64,000 bases of DNA, taken from positions 21,775,841 to 21,839,840 of the forward strand of contig NC_092575.1 of NCBI RefSeq assembly GCF_037975245.1, in the 5' to 3' direction. The DNA is from Apostichopus japonicus (Eukaryota; Echinodermata; Holothuroidea; Aspidochirotida; Stichopodidae). The notes below the pieces were generated by a model. The model was not told the DNA's origin. It was given only the letters and a program-made list of their open reading frames with translations, and ran no database searches. Numbering within the stretch: position 1 is the stretch's first letter; every line of letters begins with the position of its first letter. Positions 1-13,400 of the stretch are shown here, one piece after another. The position numbers and the translations under genes were made by a program.

Positions 1-2258
1 ATTGTTGAAGAGGATTACTTTTGTAATTTTTTGAATACGGCCAATTTGGCATTTGAACGATTTAGCATATTATCAAGTGCCCGGTATAGCATATTTAAGG
101 TACAAAGAATTGACAACCCACTCGTGTTATGCTGCTGAAAATTTCGAAATTGGAATTACAATGATATGAGGGATTTTGTACGTGTTCACGGTGTTCGTAA
201 TTCGCAAGTAAAAATATGACTATAACGTACATACAACGTAGCCTGCAACATAGGACACATTAACCAATAAAGTAAAGAATATTTCTATCAGTTAATCTTA
301 TCAAAATTGGTAACCAACAATTCTGCTAACTTGCGGTACGGCACCCCTCCTTGCGAATGCACCCAGTTGGAAAATGATTATTCTAGTCGGAATGTTATGA
401 TTCTAATTTCTACACCCACCGTGACAATTGAATCACAAGCCCATGTGAACGTCCCTGTACACGTTATATCGTCTGTGCCTGACATTTGATAAGCTGATTC
501 AGTAGAGTTGTAACTCTCGCTTACTGAATACGGACAAAGTTGTCATGGCGATGATGTATTCCCCCAATTATAATGATACAGGGTTACTATACACGGAAGC
601 ATGTGGCGCCTTGGAGGTGCATCAGTATCTGAACTTAGCTGCCCAACTGTACAGGATGGCTGTACAGTACAGGATGGCCGAAAATTTGAGCACCCATCTG
701 GTTACATGAACGTTGAACCAAACATGTCATTGCGTAATCGATAATTGACACAACACCATCACATTTCACGCGAAAATTCAGGTGGATAGTCTTTGGTAGC
801 CCGCCAGTGGGAAGATGCTCAAAATACCTCGCCTCTGTCGTGATGTGAAAGTACTGTTTGTAACAGTTAAATCAGAGAACAAATCAAGTAACGTAGGTAG
901 GATATACGCTTAAATATACAATTAATGTGTAAGAAAGCACCTATCCGTTATTATATTAATGACAGCTTTTCCTGTATGGTGTGAAGACAGCTGCAACCAA
1001 CCAGTAATGCTCAATAGGCCCTATTACTTGTTTCGTTTGTACGAGGTTAATTAAGGACACTATGGATATATTCCATAACTGTACAGTAATATCGCTTTAA
1101 TTTATTGCTACTAATAAACGTGCGTGTGAGAGAGAGTTCTTTCCAATTTACACAGAGGTCTTGCAAAGTGGTCTAAGTATATTTGGGGTCTGTCTGCAAA
1201 CATCTGAATATCCAATGTTCTGAGACCAGGTTCGCCCAATACCTTCTGTAGCAGTAACCACCAAATCTTTGTAACGAAACAAGCAAATTGAACATATTTC
1301 ATGATGAACATTTTTTTCTCATTGGGTAATATAAGGATACAAATCTCAAATCAATGATCGATTCAAATATCCTATCTGTAAACCAACAACAAATACATGT
1401 TACTCTTTATATGAACCCTACAGTAAGTTCAAAATGATTTTGAAGTTCATTGCAAGGGACGAAATAACTGGGTTCGCATAGCAATTTGCTACCCAAGAAT
1501 TGCCAGTTGCTAATCAATATTACTTTTGATTAGCAAAAGATGCAGTACCTGCTAATGCTAATTGCTATTTCCAAGAATTGTCAAGCAATTATTGCTAATC
1601 AATTCTCTAAAACTATTTCGTCCCTTGCATTGGGATATAAAAACTGCCTAATTTTTCAGGCCTGGTAGGTTATCACCTGCTAACACATTTTCCTGTTGAG
1701 TATGTACATTTCCCATCAAATTTCAGTCCCTTTGCAATTGATTTAAGGGGAAAAATTGATTAAAAGGGTGTGAAGACTATAGCGCAAAAACGTCTAATGC
1801 CGGTAATTTGACCTAGTTTCGAATGAGGTGTAACAAGTGTTAAACACCACCATCTATCCCAGAAAATACACACACAGCTTGCTTCCGTCAGTAATTAGAC
1901 ACTAGTGTACAGTCAGTACATACAGCTGCGGTCAATACCCACAGCACAGTATACAAACGATACAGCGATGGACATCTCAGGTCCAGCTAAAGAAAACAAG
2001 GTATCACTTTTCATTACTGTCTGCATTTTGTAGCGACACGAACAAAACATCACTTGCAAGCAACAGAAAGTTAACTTTTTCAGATAGCCGCACACGGTTT
2101 GGGGCGAGTCTTCAATGCCTTTAAGGCAACAAAATACCTTTTTTAACAATCAGTAAATGTATATATTTACTGAACAAATTTGACCTCTTACTTCAATCTC
2201 ATTCAATTATGACGTTGCACATTGCAGTATATTTCTCCTTCTAAGGCAATTATAACTC
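1..2258. other. Left flank of ETFBKMT, no gene recognised
   Basis: I see no protein family or convincing exon chain here. Short open frames exist on both strands but none carries a recognisable motif. A 5' untranslated exon and promoter of the downstream + strand methyltransferase gene would be expected in the right half, but I cannot place them from sequence alone. Around 1490-1620 there are repeated short motifs of the form TTGCTAAT and CAAGAATTG, probably a decayed local repeat. Confidence 0.4.
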
Positions 2259-5030
2259 ATGAAGAACAAAGCATTTCGACTGATTGCATCATCTTTGACC
2301 TTGAGGAAGATTGCAAAACCAAAGAGGAATATTACAACAGGATGTCAAGTTGACTGGAGACATCATATCATTGAACAGACAGAGGTCAGCACCAACCACC
2401 TGACTCCAGAAATTCCCCTCCGTCTCATCACACGCAATTGTCCTCTTTGGCATCAGAAAGAAGATGAGAGCGTATTTAAAGATCCATTCTGGGCATTTTA
2501 TTGGCCTGGTGGGCAGGCTCTAACTAGGTATGCGCAGCAGCAAAATTAATGTATAGTAATAATTACCAAAACTTTCCAAACCTATTCTTGAAGAGATTTT
2601 TTCCCGGGCTTCCAAAATGTTCCCATGCAGACATTGAGAATCAGAGTTTAAGACCGATTATGCATTCCATTTTAAGCTGGAACAAACTGATCCATAATTC
2701 TACACTATATTTTCCGTACTATTATGTTGCTAACATTCACATAATCATTACAATGTATTTTTTTTTGCCAAATTTTTGCCCATTCACAGAGTGAATTGAA
2801 AATTCAGAAACAGTCACCAAAACTACAGTAAGATAATAGCACACTAGAGTTTGATAAAAATATGGCTTGATACTAAACTGCTTGATATGATATCACTAGC
2901 ATAACTTGTTCAACTATAAACAAGTTCTCATTAGCATCTAATTAGCTTTTAAAAGTCTTCAATATTTGTCAACATGAGATATTTTTAGATTTACTGCATT
3001 TATTTGAAGTGAGGTATACTTCTGCAAACAATTTACAGTCATCTACAGTGTTCGGAGTTATCAAAGTAAGAAGCAATAGTTTATGGAAAATAGATTCCAC
3101 AGGGAATGTCCAAAGTGGCAGGGAATGTCCAAAAGAGTGGACGGTAAATTTAAGAAAAAGTGTTCACCTGAAAAGTATTCTAGCCTATTCTCCCCTCCAT
3201 CCTATCAGCTGACTCGGTGTTGTACTCTGTACTTCAGAGGTTGGGGAGGGTGGGGGATGGAGACCCAATTCTAAATTTCCCCAGAGTTAGATATGGGAAT
3301 GAATTTCTATGGGTCGGAGGCTAATCAAGGATTTACAAAGGAGCGTTGCCCTATTGTGGCTGGAGAAGACTCATGTAGGGGGTTTCTTCATATTAAGTTG
3401 ATTATTTAGGGGACATATTTAGGTGATTATTTAGGGGACATATTTAGGTGATTATTTAGGGGACATATTTAGGTGATTATTTAGGTATATGGTTAGCTGT
3501 AATCCTAAAGGCTGTGGTTTATAATTACTCTTGACTTCTTGTGAGGTTGACAGGTACAGTAGCAGTGGTCTACCTCCTCCCCAGCTGAATGCATAAACCA
3601 TCCCCGACTGTAGCATTTATTCCCCATTTCCCGCACCAAAACTTGCACGAAAGATGAATAGAAACTCCATATAATCATCCTGCCAAGAACCCTAACTGAT
3701 TGCTAGGCTTGAATTACCAGCAACGGCCATCTTTGTAATCACTAATAATTATATTATTTGATTATTTGATGTTTGATTTAATGATCAAAATTTCAGATTC
3801 ATCTTGGATCATCCTGAAGTAGTAAGAGGCAGATCAGTGTTAGATGTTGGCAGTGGATGTGGAGCCAGTGCAATAGCGGCTGTTAAAAGTGGTGCATCGC
3901 AAGTAACAGCTAATGACATCGACCTTGGTATGTGTTATTAGTACACTCATTACTTTCGACAAGATTATTGACAAAGGGGGGGGGAGGGTGTTGGAGGGGA
4001 GGGGGGCAGGAGGAACAGTGCCAACATGCAGGTACAATTTCTGTCTACAATGACTGATAACTTTTATTCAAGAAGCAAAATGGTTTATATTTTTTATAGC
4101 AAGATAAAAAATGTATTTACTAGCTCTTGTCAAGGCTTTCTCTGGAAGTGCTCTTTAAATGCTATCAACTATTTTCAGTTTTTAACCAGTTACACAATCT
4201 GAAATACACTAAGCATCATTTTTGTAAAAAGCAATGGCTGTTTGTTTCTCATAACCAGCATACATTTTAAAGGTAAGCATGTTGATTGGTTATACCATGT
4301 ACATCGTAACAATATCTCTATGGTAACAGTAATCAAATTAATATTAACACTGTCCAAATTCAGTTTAACCTGTTGAACAACTGAAGTGAGCAGTGAAACT
4401 CAGTAATTTACCAAATCACATTGGTTGTTTAGGTTGTGAAGTGTACAATGGCTTAGAACAGTGACAAATTTGCTTTGAGGGGGCATCCCATTACCCTACC
4501 TCCTCCTTCTCTGCAATAGTCTAATTGTACTCTTCTAGAGGTCTGAGAATAATATGATATGTTGGGCTGCCACCAAAGTAAGTATGGAAGTCTATAGTAT
4601 CTTTAACCTAAACTTAGAGGCAATCCTGATGATGGAGATGGCAAGGCAATGTTTCTCATCTGCTTTTTCCTTTGTTTATTTTCTTAATGCAGTGGCTATC
4701 GAAGCGATCCATCTCAATTGTGAACTCAATTCAGTTACCATAGCAACCAGTTTAGACGACTTGATAGGATCCCAGAGCAGAGGCAATTGGGAGGTTGTCT
4801 TTCTCGGAGACATGTTTTACGATGAGGAATTCACAGATAGAGTGCATGAGTGGACAAGATCTCTGTCAGGAAGTTCAATATTTATCGGTGATCCTGGTCG
4901 TCTGTTTTTAGCAAACCATCCGCTCAAGAAGGAACTTAACTTGGTTCACCGCGTGGAACTGCCCGATAGCAGCAAAGAGGAAAACTATGGCTTCACCGAA
5001 GGATATGTGTGGGAGATCGTGAATAGATAA
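2259..5030 (+). CDS. ETFBKMT: ETFB lysine methyltransferase (METTL20-like), 3 coding exons
   Basis: This gene codes for a mitochondrial protein lysine methyltransferase of the seven-beta-strand class (METTL20 family), which in mammals methylates the beta subunit of electron transfer flavoprotein. Coding exons are 2259-2527, 3797-3927 and 4693-5030. All have GT..AG borders and compatible phases, giving 245 residues (the human protein has about 262). The start ATG is preceded by an in-frame TAA at 2253-2255, so it is well fixed. The first about 28 residues are basic and hydrophobic, like a mitochondrial presequence. Exon 1 carries TPEIPLRLITRNCPLW and DPFWAFYWPGGQAL, both close to the human protein. 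Exon 2 carries the SAM-binding motif I (VLDVGSGCGAS, about residues 104-114) and NDID. Exon 3 carries LNCELN and the family signature GDMFYDE (about 172-178), followed by GDPGR. An ATTAAA at about 5042, just after the stop, could be the poly(A) signal. I infer the ETFB substrate from orthology. Confidence 0.93.
3400..3488. repeat. 25-bp tandem repeat, about 3.5 copies
   Basis: Three full copies of a 25-bp unit (beginning GATTATTTAGGGGACATATT) run from 3400 to 3474, followed by a partial fourth. They are almost identical, so the duplication is recent. The array sits in intron 1 of the ETFBKMT gene. Confidence 0.9.
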
Positions 5031-5308
5031 TTACATCTCAAATTAAAGTAATGAGATAAAAACACAAATGATTGGCTTTCAATTCTTACATAACTGTGTT
5101 CTCATTTTACTCCTTGGTTTCTCAGCTCTCTGATTAGTATTACATTGATTGCATAACCGTTGGCTTCGTACTCATTAGTGGACTACCAGTGGATAGGGGC
5201 CTAAAGCTAGGGTTATGTAAGGATGGGGAAACCCTTTTCCTTTGCAATGCTTTTATTTTACACAATATTGTCTCAAGAGATATTACTGTAAGGTGTTCCC
5301 ATTTTCAG

Positions 5309-7379
5309 TATATTGAATACATCCAGTGCAGCTTTGGCTGGCTTCAGAAGATCCTTGCCTTACACAAGGTACAAATTGGTAGGATTTTTTTAATTGCAAA
5401 TATAATGGGTGGTTGTTTTGTTATTGTCAAATCAGAAAAAAAACATGTCTGTGAATTTTTTACCCGATAGAGATAAACAGTGACTCATGTGGGTTGGTTT
5501 ACTTGACTACAGTGGGTTTACTTGACTCAAATGGGTTCTCTGACTTGAGTCAGGAAACTTACCGGTAATAGACTTGATCTTAAAAACAAGTGACTCATCT
5601 GAACTCTCAAGCAGAAGGCACTTGCAACTAACCACTCTTACTAATAAATATCATCGGTGGTCGATTTGTGATTTATTTGACAGATCAGAAGTGGTTTTGT
5701 CTCTTCCCATATTAGTACCCCAGTTATTTGGTCTTCTAACCAAAGTGTTGGCTCTGTGAACCTAAATTTGGTAATATTCTTCTTTTTCCTGATATTTATG
5801 ATTGATTGTAAGTGAAGGAGAATACATCTTTTTTTTTTATTAATTAATTAAATATCTGCTGTAAATATATTAGTTTTATCTTTATTTTTCAGTTCCTAGT
5901 TTCTAAGCATGAGCACATACAGTCTGATTGGTTGGGAGGGACGGCAGGTGGTACAACCTCAGGGTCTCAGGTGAGTTTGGGGGCCAGGGGAATATGTAAT
6001 ATTTTCATAATAAACTTAACAAAGTATGAAGACTTCAAAACGAAGGCCCAGTGACATAATTGTCCCTGGCCCCCCAACATGGTTTTTCACTTCTACACAC
6101 ACCTCCACCTCCACCACACCTCACCTCCACCCATATGTACATACTGGTAAGTGTCTCTATTCACTGGTGTTCTGAGAAGAATATAAAGTAACCCCAGGGC
6201 TTGAATAAAGGAAGTCAATATGGAACACAGAATCTCCCCCTCCCCCCCCCCCCCTGGCATGAACCATAATTTATTACCTCTTGGTTCTTTTAGAGATACA
6301 AAACTTTGCAAAAGATGTTCATTAGAGTCAGCTGGGGAGTGTGAAATAAAATAACATTCATGTGACCAGAATGAAAACTAATAGCGCTATACATTTGGGC
6401 TGTTTAAGTTTCTTTGCATGGTGATAAATAGATCATACACCTTTGATTTTCAAGGAGGGATGTGTGGGGGCACTGTGGTGGCAGTATTACAGAACACTTG
6501 AAAGAAAATTGCAAAATTTCAGATTACAGGTTTCACATTCACTATTTGAAAAGTAACTTGACCAGTCAATGTAATCACATATAATTTGATATGGGATTTT
6601 AACTTTTAAACAGCATCGAAAAAATTTCAAAATCAACAAAAACAAACTTTGCTTCAAATACCTGAACTTGCAGGCCATGTATTAATTTCATTACAGTTAT
6701 TACATGTTTTTGGATTTTTAGTTTAATGACATTAAAATTATGTTTACACATCACATCACTGTACATCAACTCAAGGGTTTCTTTAGTTAAATTGCTTACA
6801 CTGCAACAGCTCTTCCATCAGCTTATCTGATCAGCCACTGTAATTCCTTTACATCAAGTTTCAGTTACCTCAGGGTCCAGGTTTTCAAGTTCAGTTACCT
6901 CAAGTTCCGGTGTTCAAGTACAGTTCACGTCAATTCTAGGTCTTCAAGTACAGTTTCAATTTTGCACTTCAAGCAGTTCCCTCCAATCATAGGCACTCTG
7001 CTTCACATGGACAGATTTCCAATTTGAAATGAGTCCGAATAGAACAGGAGTGGCGAGGGCACACATGTATCCTTTAAACCAGGAATGCCTTATCATTACA
7101 CTACATGTGTATTGTGCATCATCATCTAAGGGAATCAAGTGTGACCCACAAGACCACTCTTTGGCATAGCAAGATAAACATCTTTGGTGATTCCTTTAAC
7201 ACTCTAAATCTTGCGTGTCATTATGTACCACTCTTCAGTTGCTGAGTCTGTACCCCGATCAGGTTCGTTCAGGAGGGAGACTCCGCTCTTACGATACACT
7301 GTCACATGTGGTCCCCTGGAGCAACATCAAGATGATACCAAGAAGTAAATCCAGAAAGGGCACAAGGGCCACCTTCTGA
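5309..7379 (+). CDS. 3' exons of an unidentified + strand gene (partial model)
   Basis: Three stretches read as consecutive exons: 5309-5368, 5893-5970 and 7239-7379. Each starts after a pyrimidine-rich CAG acceptor, and the first two end at a GT donor (AAG|GTACAA and CAG|GTGAGT). All borders are phase 0. In the second exon the other two frames are closed, so the phase match is informative. Key residues are YIEYIQCSFGWLQKILALHK, then FLVSKHEHIQSDWLGG. The last exon starts LLSLYPDQVRSGGRLRSYDT, and the C-terminus is basic (PRSKSRKGTRATF, stop TGA 7377-7379). I do not recognise the family. Upstream exons were not found: they may lie between ETFBKMT and 5309, or left of ETFBKMT with that gene nested. 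The alternative is chance open frames, but splice sites plus phase argue against that. Confidence 0.5.
5450..5620 (+). repeat. Dispersed repeat, copy 1
   Basis: This stretch (AGATAAACAGTGACTC, GTGGGTTGGTTTACTTGACT, then AACTTGATCTTAAAA) recurs in the same order and orientation at about 7960-8125, with scattered substitutions and small indels. It is non-coding. The family is unknown. Confidence 0.75.
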
Positions 7380-7419
7380 TATTTCAGACAGCTTTAATTT
7401 TTACCGGAAAAATGTCTTG

Positions 7420-10400
7420 TCAGCAGAGGTGAACCCCAGGGCCCATGTCGTGTGCACCTGTAGGACAAGAAAGAAGAAAAAGAGAGTAAAATATGTCGAT
7501 CCCAAATATTCAGTGATATAAATATATTTCATTAGTATTCAAAGATCTGAAGTAAAATGCAACACTGTCATATTGCATTTTACTTCAGAAGTCTTCTTTG
7601 AGAGAAAAGTTAGGGAGGGGGGGTGGTTGGTAAGCATATTTTTGCATATTTGGTTTCCAGAAAGAACTGAGGACATGGTCATGTTAATGCAAAAACTGAA
7701 CATTTTCTTTAATAATTCATGTAGTTTGCAAAATTTGTATTTAAAGTACATGAGATCTTCCTGTCAGTGTCTCTATTGTTTATGCATCTTTGAAAGATTC
7801 TGGGAACTGACTCTTGCTTGGAGGTAAACTTGATAGAATTCCATATTTGGTACCCTCGTCAGTTTCAAGTTTAAATTTCATTGTTGCAACTCGCAAGCCA
7901 GCGTTGTGACAAATCAGGGCTCCAGTCACTAAATTTCAAAAGTGAAAAGACTCAAATATGTCTGTGAAGTTTTACCCAATAGAGATAAACAGTGACTCAA
8001 GTGGGTTGGTTTACTTGACTCAAGTAGGTTTACTGACTCGAGTCAAGAAACTTTACTGGCAGTGGTAATAAACTTGATCTTAAAATAAAGTGACTCAACT
8101 CTCAAGCGGCACAGAAGACTCAAGCAGAAGTTTTGGAAACTGCTTTTATTTTAAAGTTCAATACTACCAACCAAATTCCAATTTGAACAACTTCAAGTTT
8201 TCACAATAGTGCAATAGGTCTGTGATGCACATCAAGTCGGCTGTTCCTGTAAATGACTATGCTTTCATGAAATACTACCGTGCATATTCTTATGCAAAGT
8301 AGGCTAGGCTGCTGTATTGCTGGTATGAAAGTGTTACCAGTCTAATTTATGACCTTATTTATATATGTTAAATAGCATACATTCTTGACATCTGCTTTGA
8401 CACTTCAGCTAAGTTTATAATTATGTTTGTATTATAACCAATGGGAAACACAACCCAGCTGCTGCAAAGTTGGTTAGTTAGTAAAACAAAATGGACTTAC
8501 GTAATAAACTGCTGAGGAAAGAGACGGAGGTGGCACTGCCTGTGACAGCCCCTGGTTTGGCAGGATTCTTCCTTAATGTGTTCACAGAGAAGGCTTTGCC
8601 AGCTTCATGATCTCCAGGTCCTATAACTTCAACCTCCACATGATGCCACTCAGTAAGACTGGCCCAGTAATGGAGGAGGTAACAGAGAAGAAAGAGTTTT
8701 GAAGAGAAGATAACCACATACACTATGAGTATTATTTGGTTATTTGTATCAAAATATATTACTCTTTTTTTTTTTGGTGATATCAAAAATATTTCATTCC
8801 AAACAATTTGATTTGAGACCTTGTTAATTGCACAACTACTATGTATTGTTGCATAAATGGAGAATAGACAGATTTATTGTAGATTTAATTTTTGAGTTAT
8901 CCTGTTAAAAAGGTTTTCAGATTTTGACACCTGGTGACCTCTTCAGACCTCTTCCAATTTCAATCATGGGGCATCTATCTACCAAGTATGAAACTGATTC
9001 AACTTCTGGTTGGTGAGATACCACGTTTAAAAGCTATTTTTGACTATTCCCCATTAAGCCCCACCAACTCATGAATATTAACGAGGTGCAAAGAGCATAT
9101 ATACTTACTATGTGTTTATGTCACCATATCAAGTATGAACTAAATCGGACACACTGCTGAAGACAAATTGACCTTTTAAGAATTTTATGTTAAGCCCAGC
9201 CCACTCAGTGATATCTATAAGGGCAACAGAAAATAAATTTCTTCTTTCGATTGCGACAGCTTTCCCACCTGGTCAGAGTGCATTAAGAATAAGAAACATT
9301 GAATCTGCTTTGGAAGTTTGTTTTCCAAAATTCATCAGCAAACACGTATTGAGACTTTAATTTTCATTTTGTCAGGTTTCTTTCCACGTTTCAATTTTGG
9401 TCTCATTTGGGAGCAATCTTTTCTTTTCATTGTAGTCCAATTCATGGACAATTTGTTTTACTATTTTGTAAACAAATTTCCACCTTTTTTCTTGATCTGT
9501 TTTGTGGAGCTTGATATATGTGAGACACCTGCATTACATGCAATCAAGTAAAAAAAATCCTTGATTTCATGATAAATGCAAACTGCATGCATTAATGATT
9601 TCATCTGCTGTTTTAACACCACAGCCTCCACTTTCAGACACGAATAACATGCAGTTACATATCTCTACAGAAACTGAGTTATTGGAATGAAGTGGTTATT
9701 TATTGTCAAATTATAAAATAATTCAATCCTACTACTAATGGGCAATCTATGTTACATATTTTAGGGTAACAAATATTATCAGGATTGTCACAAACTGCAC
9801 TCATATATTAAGTGAATTGTTAGATACCTCGGGTCTGACACGAGACAGCCTTTCACTTTGTCAAAGCCTAGATTATGTGCTGCGATGGCTCCTGCAGCCA
9901 TTGTGTTGACGTTATGTGGAGCCAATGGACATAAACCTCGAACAGGACCTGTTAGTAGGAAATGAAGAAATAAAAAAAAAAAAATTCCACTTTTATTTGA
10001 CTTTCTTTTATTGCATATGAAAAGTCAAAGATTTAACTGTTGATTACAGACCTTGATATGGATTTACACGTATTACATGTAAGCTATAAAGTTATATCCC
10101 ATATTAACTTAAAGGACAGCACATCATATTGAGTCACCAACAAATTACAGTTTCATTTCAAATCAATATTGATGTTTTTTGGCATGGACCATAATACTTC
10201 TTGCGGGCTTAAAATACTTTATCTGTGACTGACATCACATGCAATCAAACAATGTTACTGCACTTTATCTATGACAGATGCATTGTAATGCTGATTGCAA
10301 TAATTACTATCAATATCACATACAATGTGACAGCTTTATGTGTGACAGGTGCATTGTAGTACTGATTGCAGCTAGTACTGATTCCACATGCCATCATACC

Positions 10401-13400
10401 ATGTAACAGTTTTAACCAGGACATGGATTGAAGTACTGATTGTGACTATATTACTGATACCACATACCATCAGACAATGTGACAGCTTTATGTGTGACAG
10501 GTGCATTGTAGTACTGATTGCAGCTATTACTGATACCACATGCCATCATACCATGTGACAGCTTTAACCAGGACATGGATTGAAGTACTGATTGTAACTA
10601 TATTACTGATACCACACACCATCAGACAATGTGACAGCCTTATGTGTGACAGGTGCATTGTAGTACTGATTGCAGCTATTACTGATACCACATGCCATCA
10701 TACAAGGTGACAGCTTTAATCATAACAGATGGAGTGAAGTGCTTATTGTAACTATTACATAATGATACATACCATCATATAATGTAATTGCTTTATCTGT
10801 GACAGATGCATTCTTCTCCTTCAAGGGACTGGCAAGACGAAAATGGTCAGGATGCTTTGTCATTGTTATTTTTAATCCCTGCAAGGAAAAATGAACATAC
10901 CGAAATAAAACGCAAATCTTGTGCAGCTATTCGAGCAGCTTATGTTAGGCATATGACCCTTCTGAGTATTACTCAAAGTCTGATTTGCAACTGATCTAGC
11001 TGAAACTAGCCTCCTAGATTCTTCAACCAAATGAAGATTAATGAAAAAGTAATTGATGATATAGTTAATTTATATGAAAGATTTCATCAACCAGACATCC
11101 TGACTAGTAATTAATCACTTGTAAACTTCTCTCTTTGAAATGAAGGTGAAACTCGTCAAGCTAATGCACTACATTGTTCCGGGATTTTAGCATAAAACTG
11201 CAATGACTCCTAGGAACTCATCACCCTACCCTATCAGCTTTTACTAATTAAGCATAACATTTTACAAGTGGTACAATGTAAGGATGAACTACTAGGCGAC
11301 CTAAAATTAACTTGCCAATACACTCTTATCTTCTAAGTGTTTGGAATTAACTTCCTTTGTACTGAGTAAGTGACTTGTAACAAGTTACCTTTAATGTACC
11401 CCTATCAGCCATTTTTTGAATGTCACCTCCTCCCCACAATGCACCTGCTGGAATGTAAAGCCCGTGATGACTTGCTGCTTGCCGTAACCTGTCTTCAACA
11501 TGTTGTTCAGCTAATGCAGTTGGTGAGCCTACCTGTTGCGAGAATTACAGGAATAACTTTGCAATAACATACTCTAAAAATTTGATATTTCAAATTACAT
11601 ACAATTGAACAATACAAAAAAAAAACAACAATCCCTGACCTTGTTTGTAATGCTGGCTGATATACATTATGAATTGACTTTTAAGAGCAATTGAGAACAA
11701 ATGTAACATCTATGCCACAGGAATGTACTAGATAATCAAATGGTCAAAGCAACTACTTTATTCTATCATCCTGGACAGAAGACGACGGTAAAGAGCCCAC
11801 ATACGCGAGAAGCCGAATGGCTTCTAACGTATATTTCACGTCAAGTGGGGTGTCTCAATTCACAGTTTTAGTTCATTTTTGGACTTGTCTTTTATACATT
11901 TCTCACGAATTGAAAACCCCACCTTCCTTTTTCTTTGGCAAGGGCACAAACCCATGACGTTCCAGATGCTAGGTTTTGGTGCTGCTAATCTACACCAATT
12001 GACAAAATCACTGTGTAGTCAGTATTGAGTGTGAAACACTATGAAAGGTAAATAGGGTATTTAAGAGGGGGTTGCACATAACTTTACACCTAATCCACCT
12101 TCCATCAAAATTCTTCAGGAGGCTTCAGTAGGTCAGTTACAGGTCCTGACTGACCGAAGTGATTGTACAACAGTCACAATTTTTTGTTGTTGTCATAAAC
12201 ATGAAGCCTCACCATGTAGTCGGCTTTTTCCAGGAACAGTGGTCCATACTGTGCTGAAATGGAAGGGTGAGCAACTTCTGCAATAACATCTGGATTTCTA
12301 CAAGAAAGAGTTCAAATATCAAGGAATAAGTAATAGAAATTTAGGGTCCTATCTTGTTACATACAGGTTCAGTGATTCCATTTTTATTGAGAAGATATTA
12401 GCAAAATCGGTTTAAGCCCACCATGGAGTGAAGTCGGGGCATAGAACTTGGCACTTACCTGGAAGCAAACTGTCCAAGATCTTCGAGAACAAAGTTGGCC
12501 GGGATTTTGCCTTTCAAGTTGTCAAGAGTTCGATTCCAGACAAAGGCGATTTCATAGTCTTCATGTGCCTTCACTGCCTCGTAAAGATATTGGCCTAGTT
12601 GAAAACACGCACAAAAATGAAACAATATAATAACAAAAAAGTTTAAAGATAAACAAAAGAAAACATAACATCAGAAATAGGGCATTGATGGCAACTAAAA
12701 CAAACATAACACAAAGGCTAGAACTAATACACTTATGTTTATATTGATATATTTTTAATATGTAAGTATTTTAGATCTTCCTGCAAGCAGGAACTGGCCA
12801 AGAAGCTACATTGCCTTATCAAAGCCGCAAGCTGACCGAAATCAGTCTCTTAGATTCATATATAACGTCCATGATTATGAATTGTCAACAACTCTGTAAC
12901 TGGACGACATACATTAATCTTAGTGTGACTCGAACTGGGGACCTAATTATTGGAAGGCACTGGCGTTAACCACTGAGCTAACACTCCTAAACGCACACCA
13001 CTAACCTCACTAATGTATGAATGTGATCGCTGTACTGAAGTCTGCTTGATATTTTACCCAATGATTAATTACACACTACTGTGGTAGCTCAAGTATAGTA
13101 AAAGCTTCATAATTGACACACCTTCGTAACTAACGCACCTTCAAATATTACTAGCAACGATACAGCAGGCAACCTAAACTTTTTGCAGCTAAGCAGTTAC
13201 ATATTTCATAAGTTTGAATCCATTTCAGCTATGTACTAATCAATTTGTGTTTTTTTTTAACTTTTAACACCCTCCCCTCAGATTTGCTCGTATTTTGGGG
13301 ATTTGGAAATCTTCCTCCCTAAAAATAACCAATATTACCTCATCATTATACCACTACTTAGTGTGTCAATTATGAGCCCACCATGCTACTTGGGTATTGT

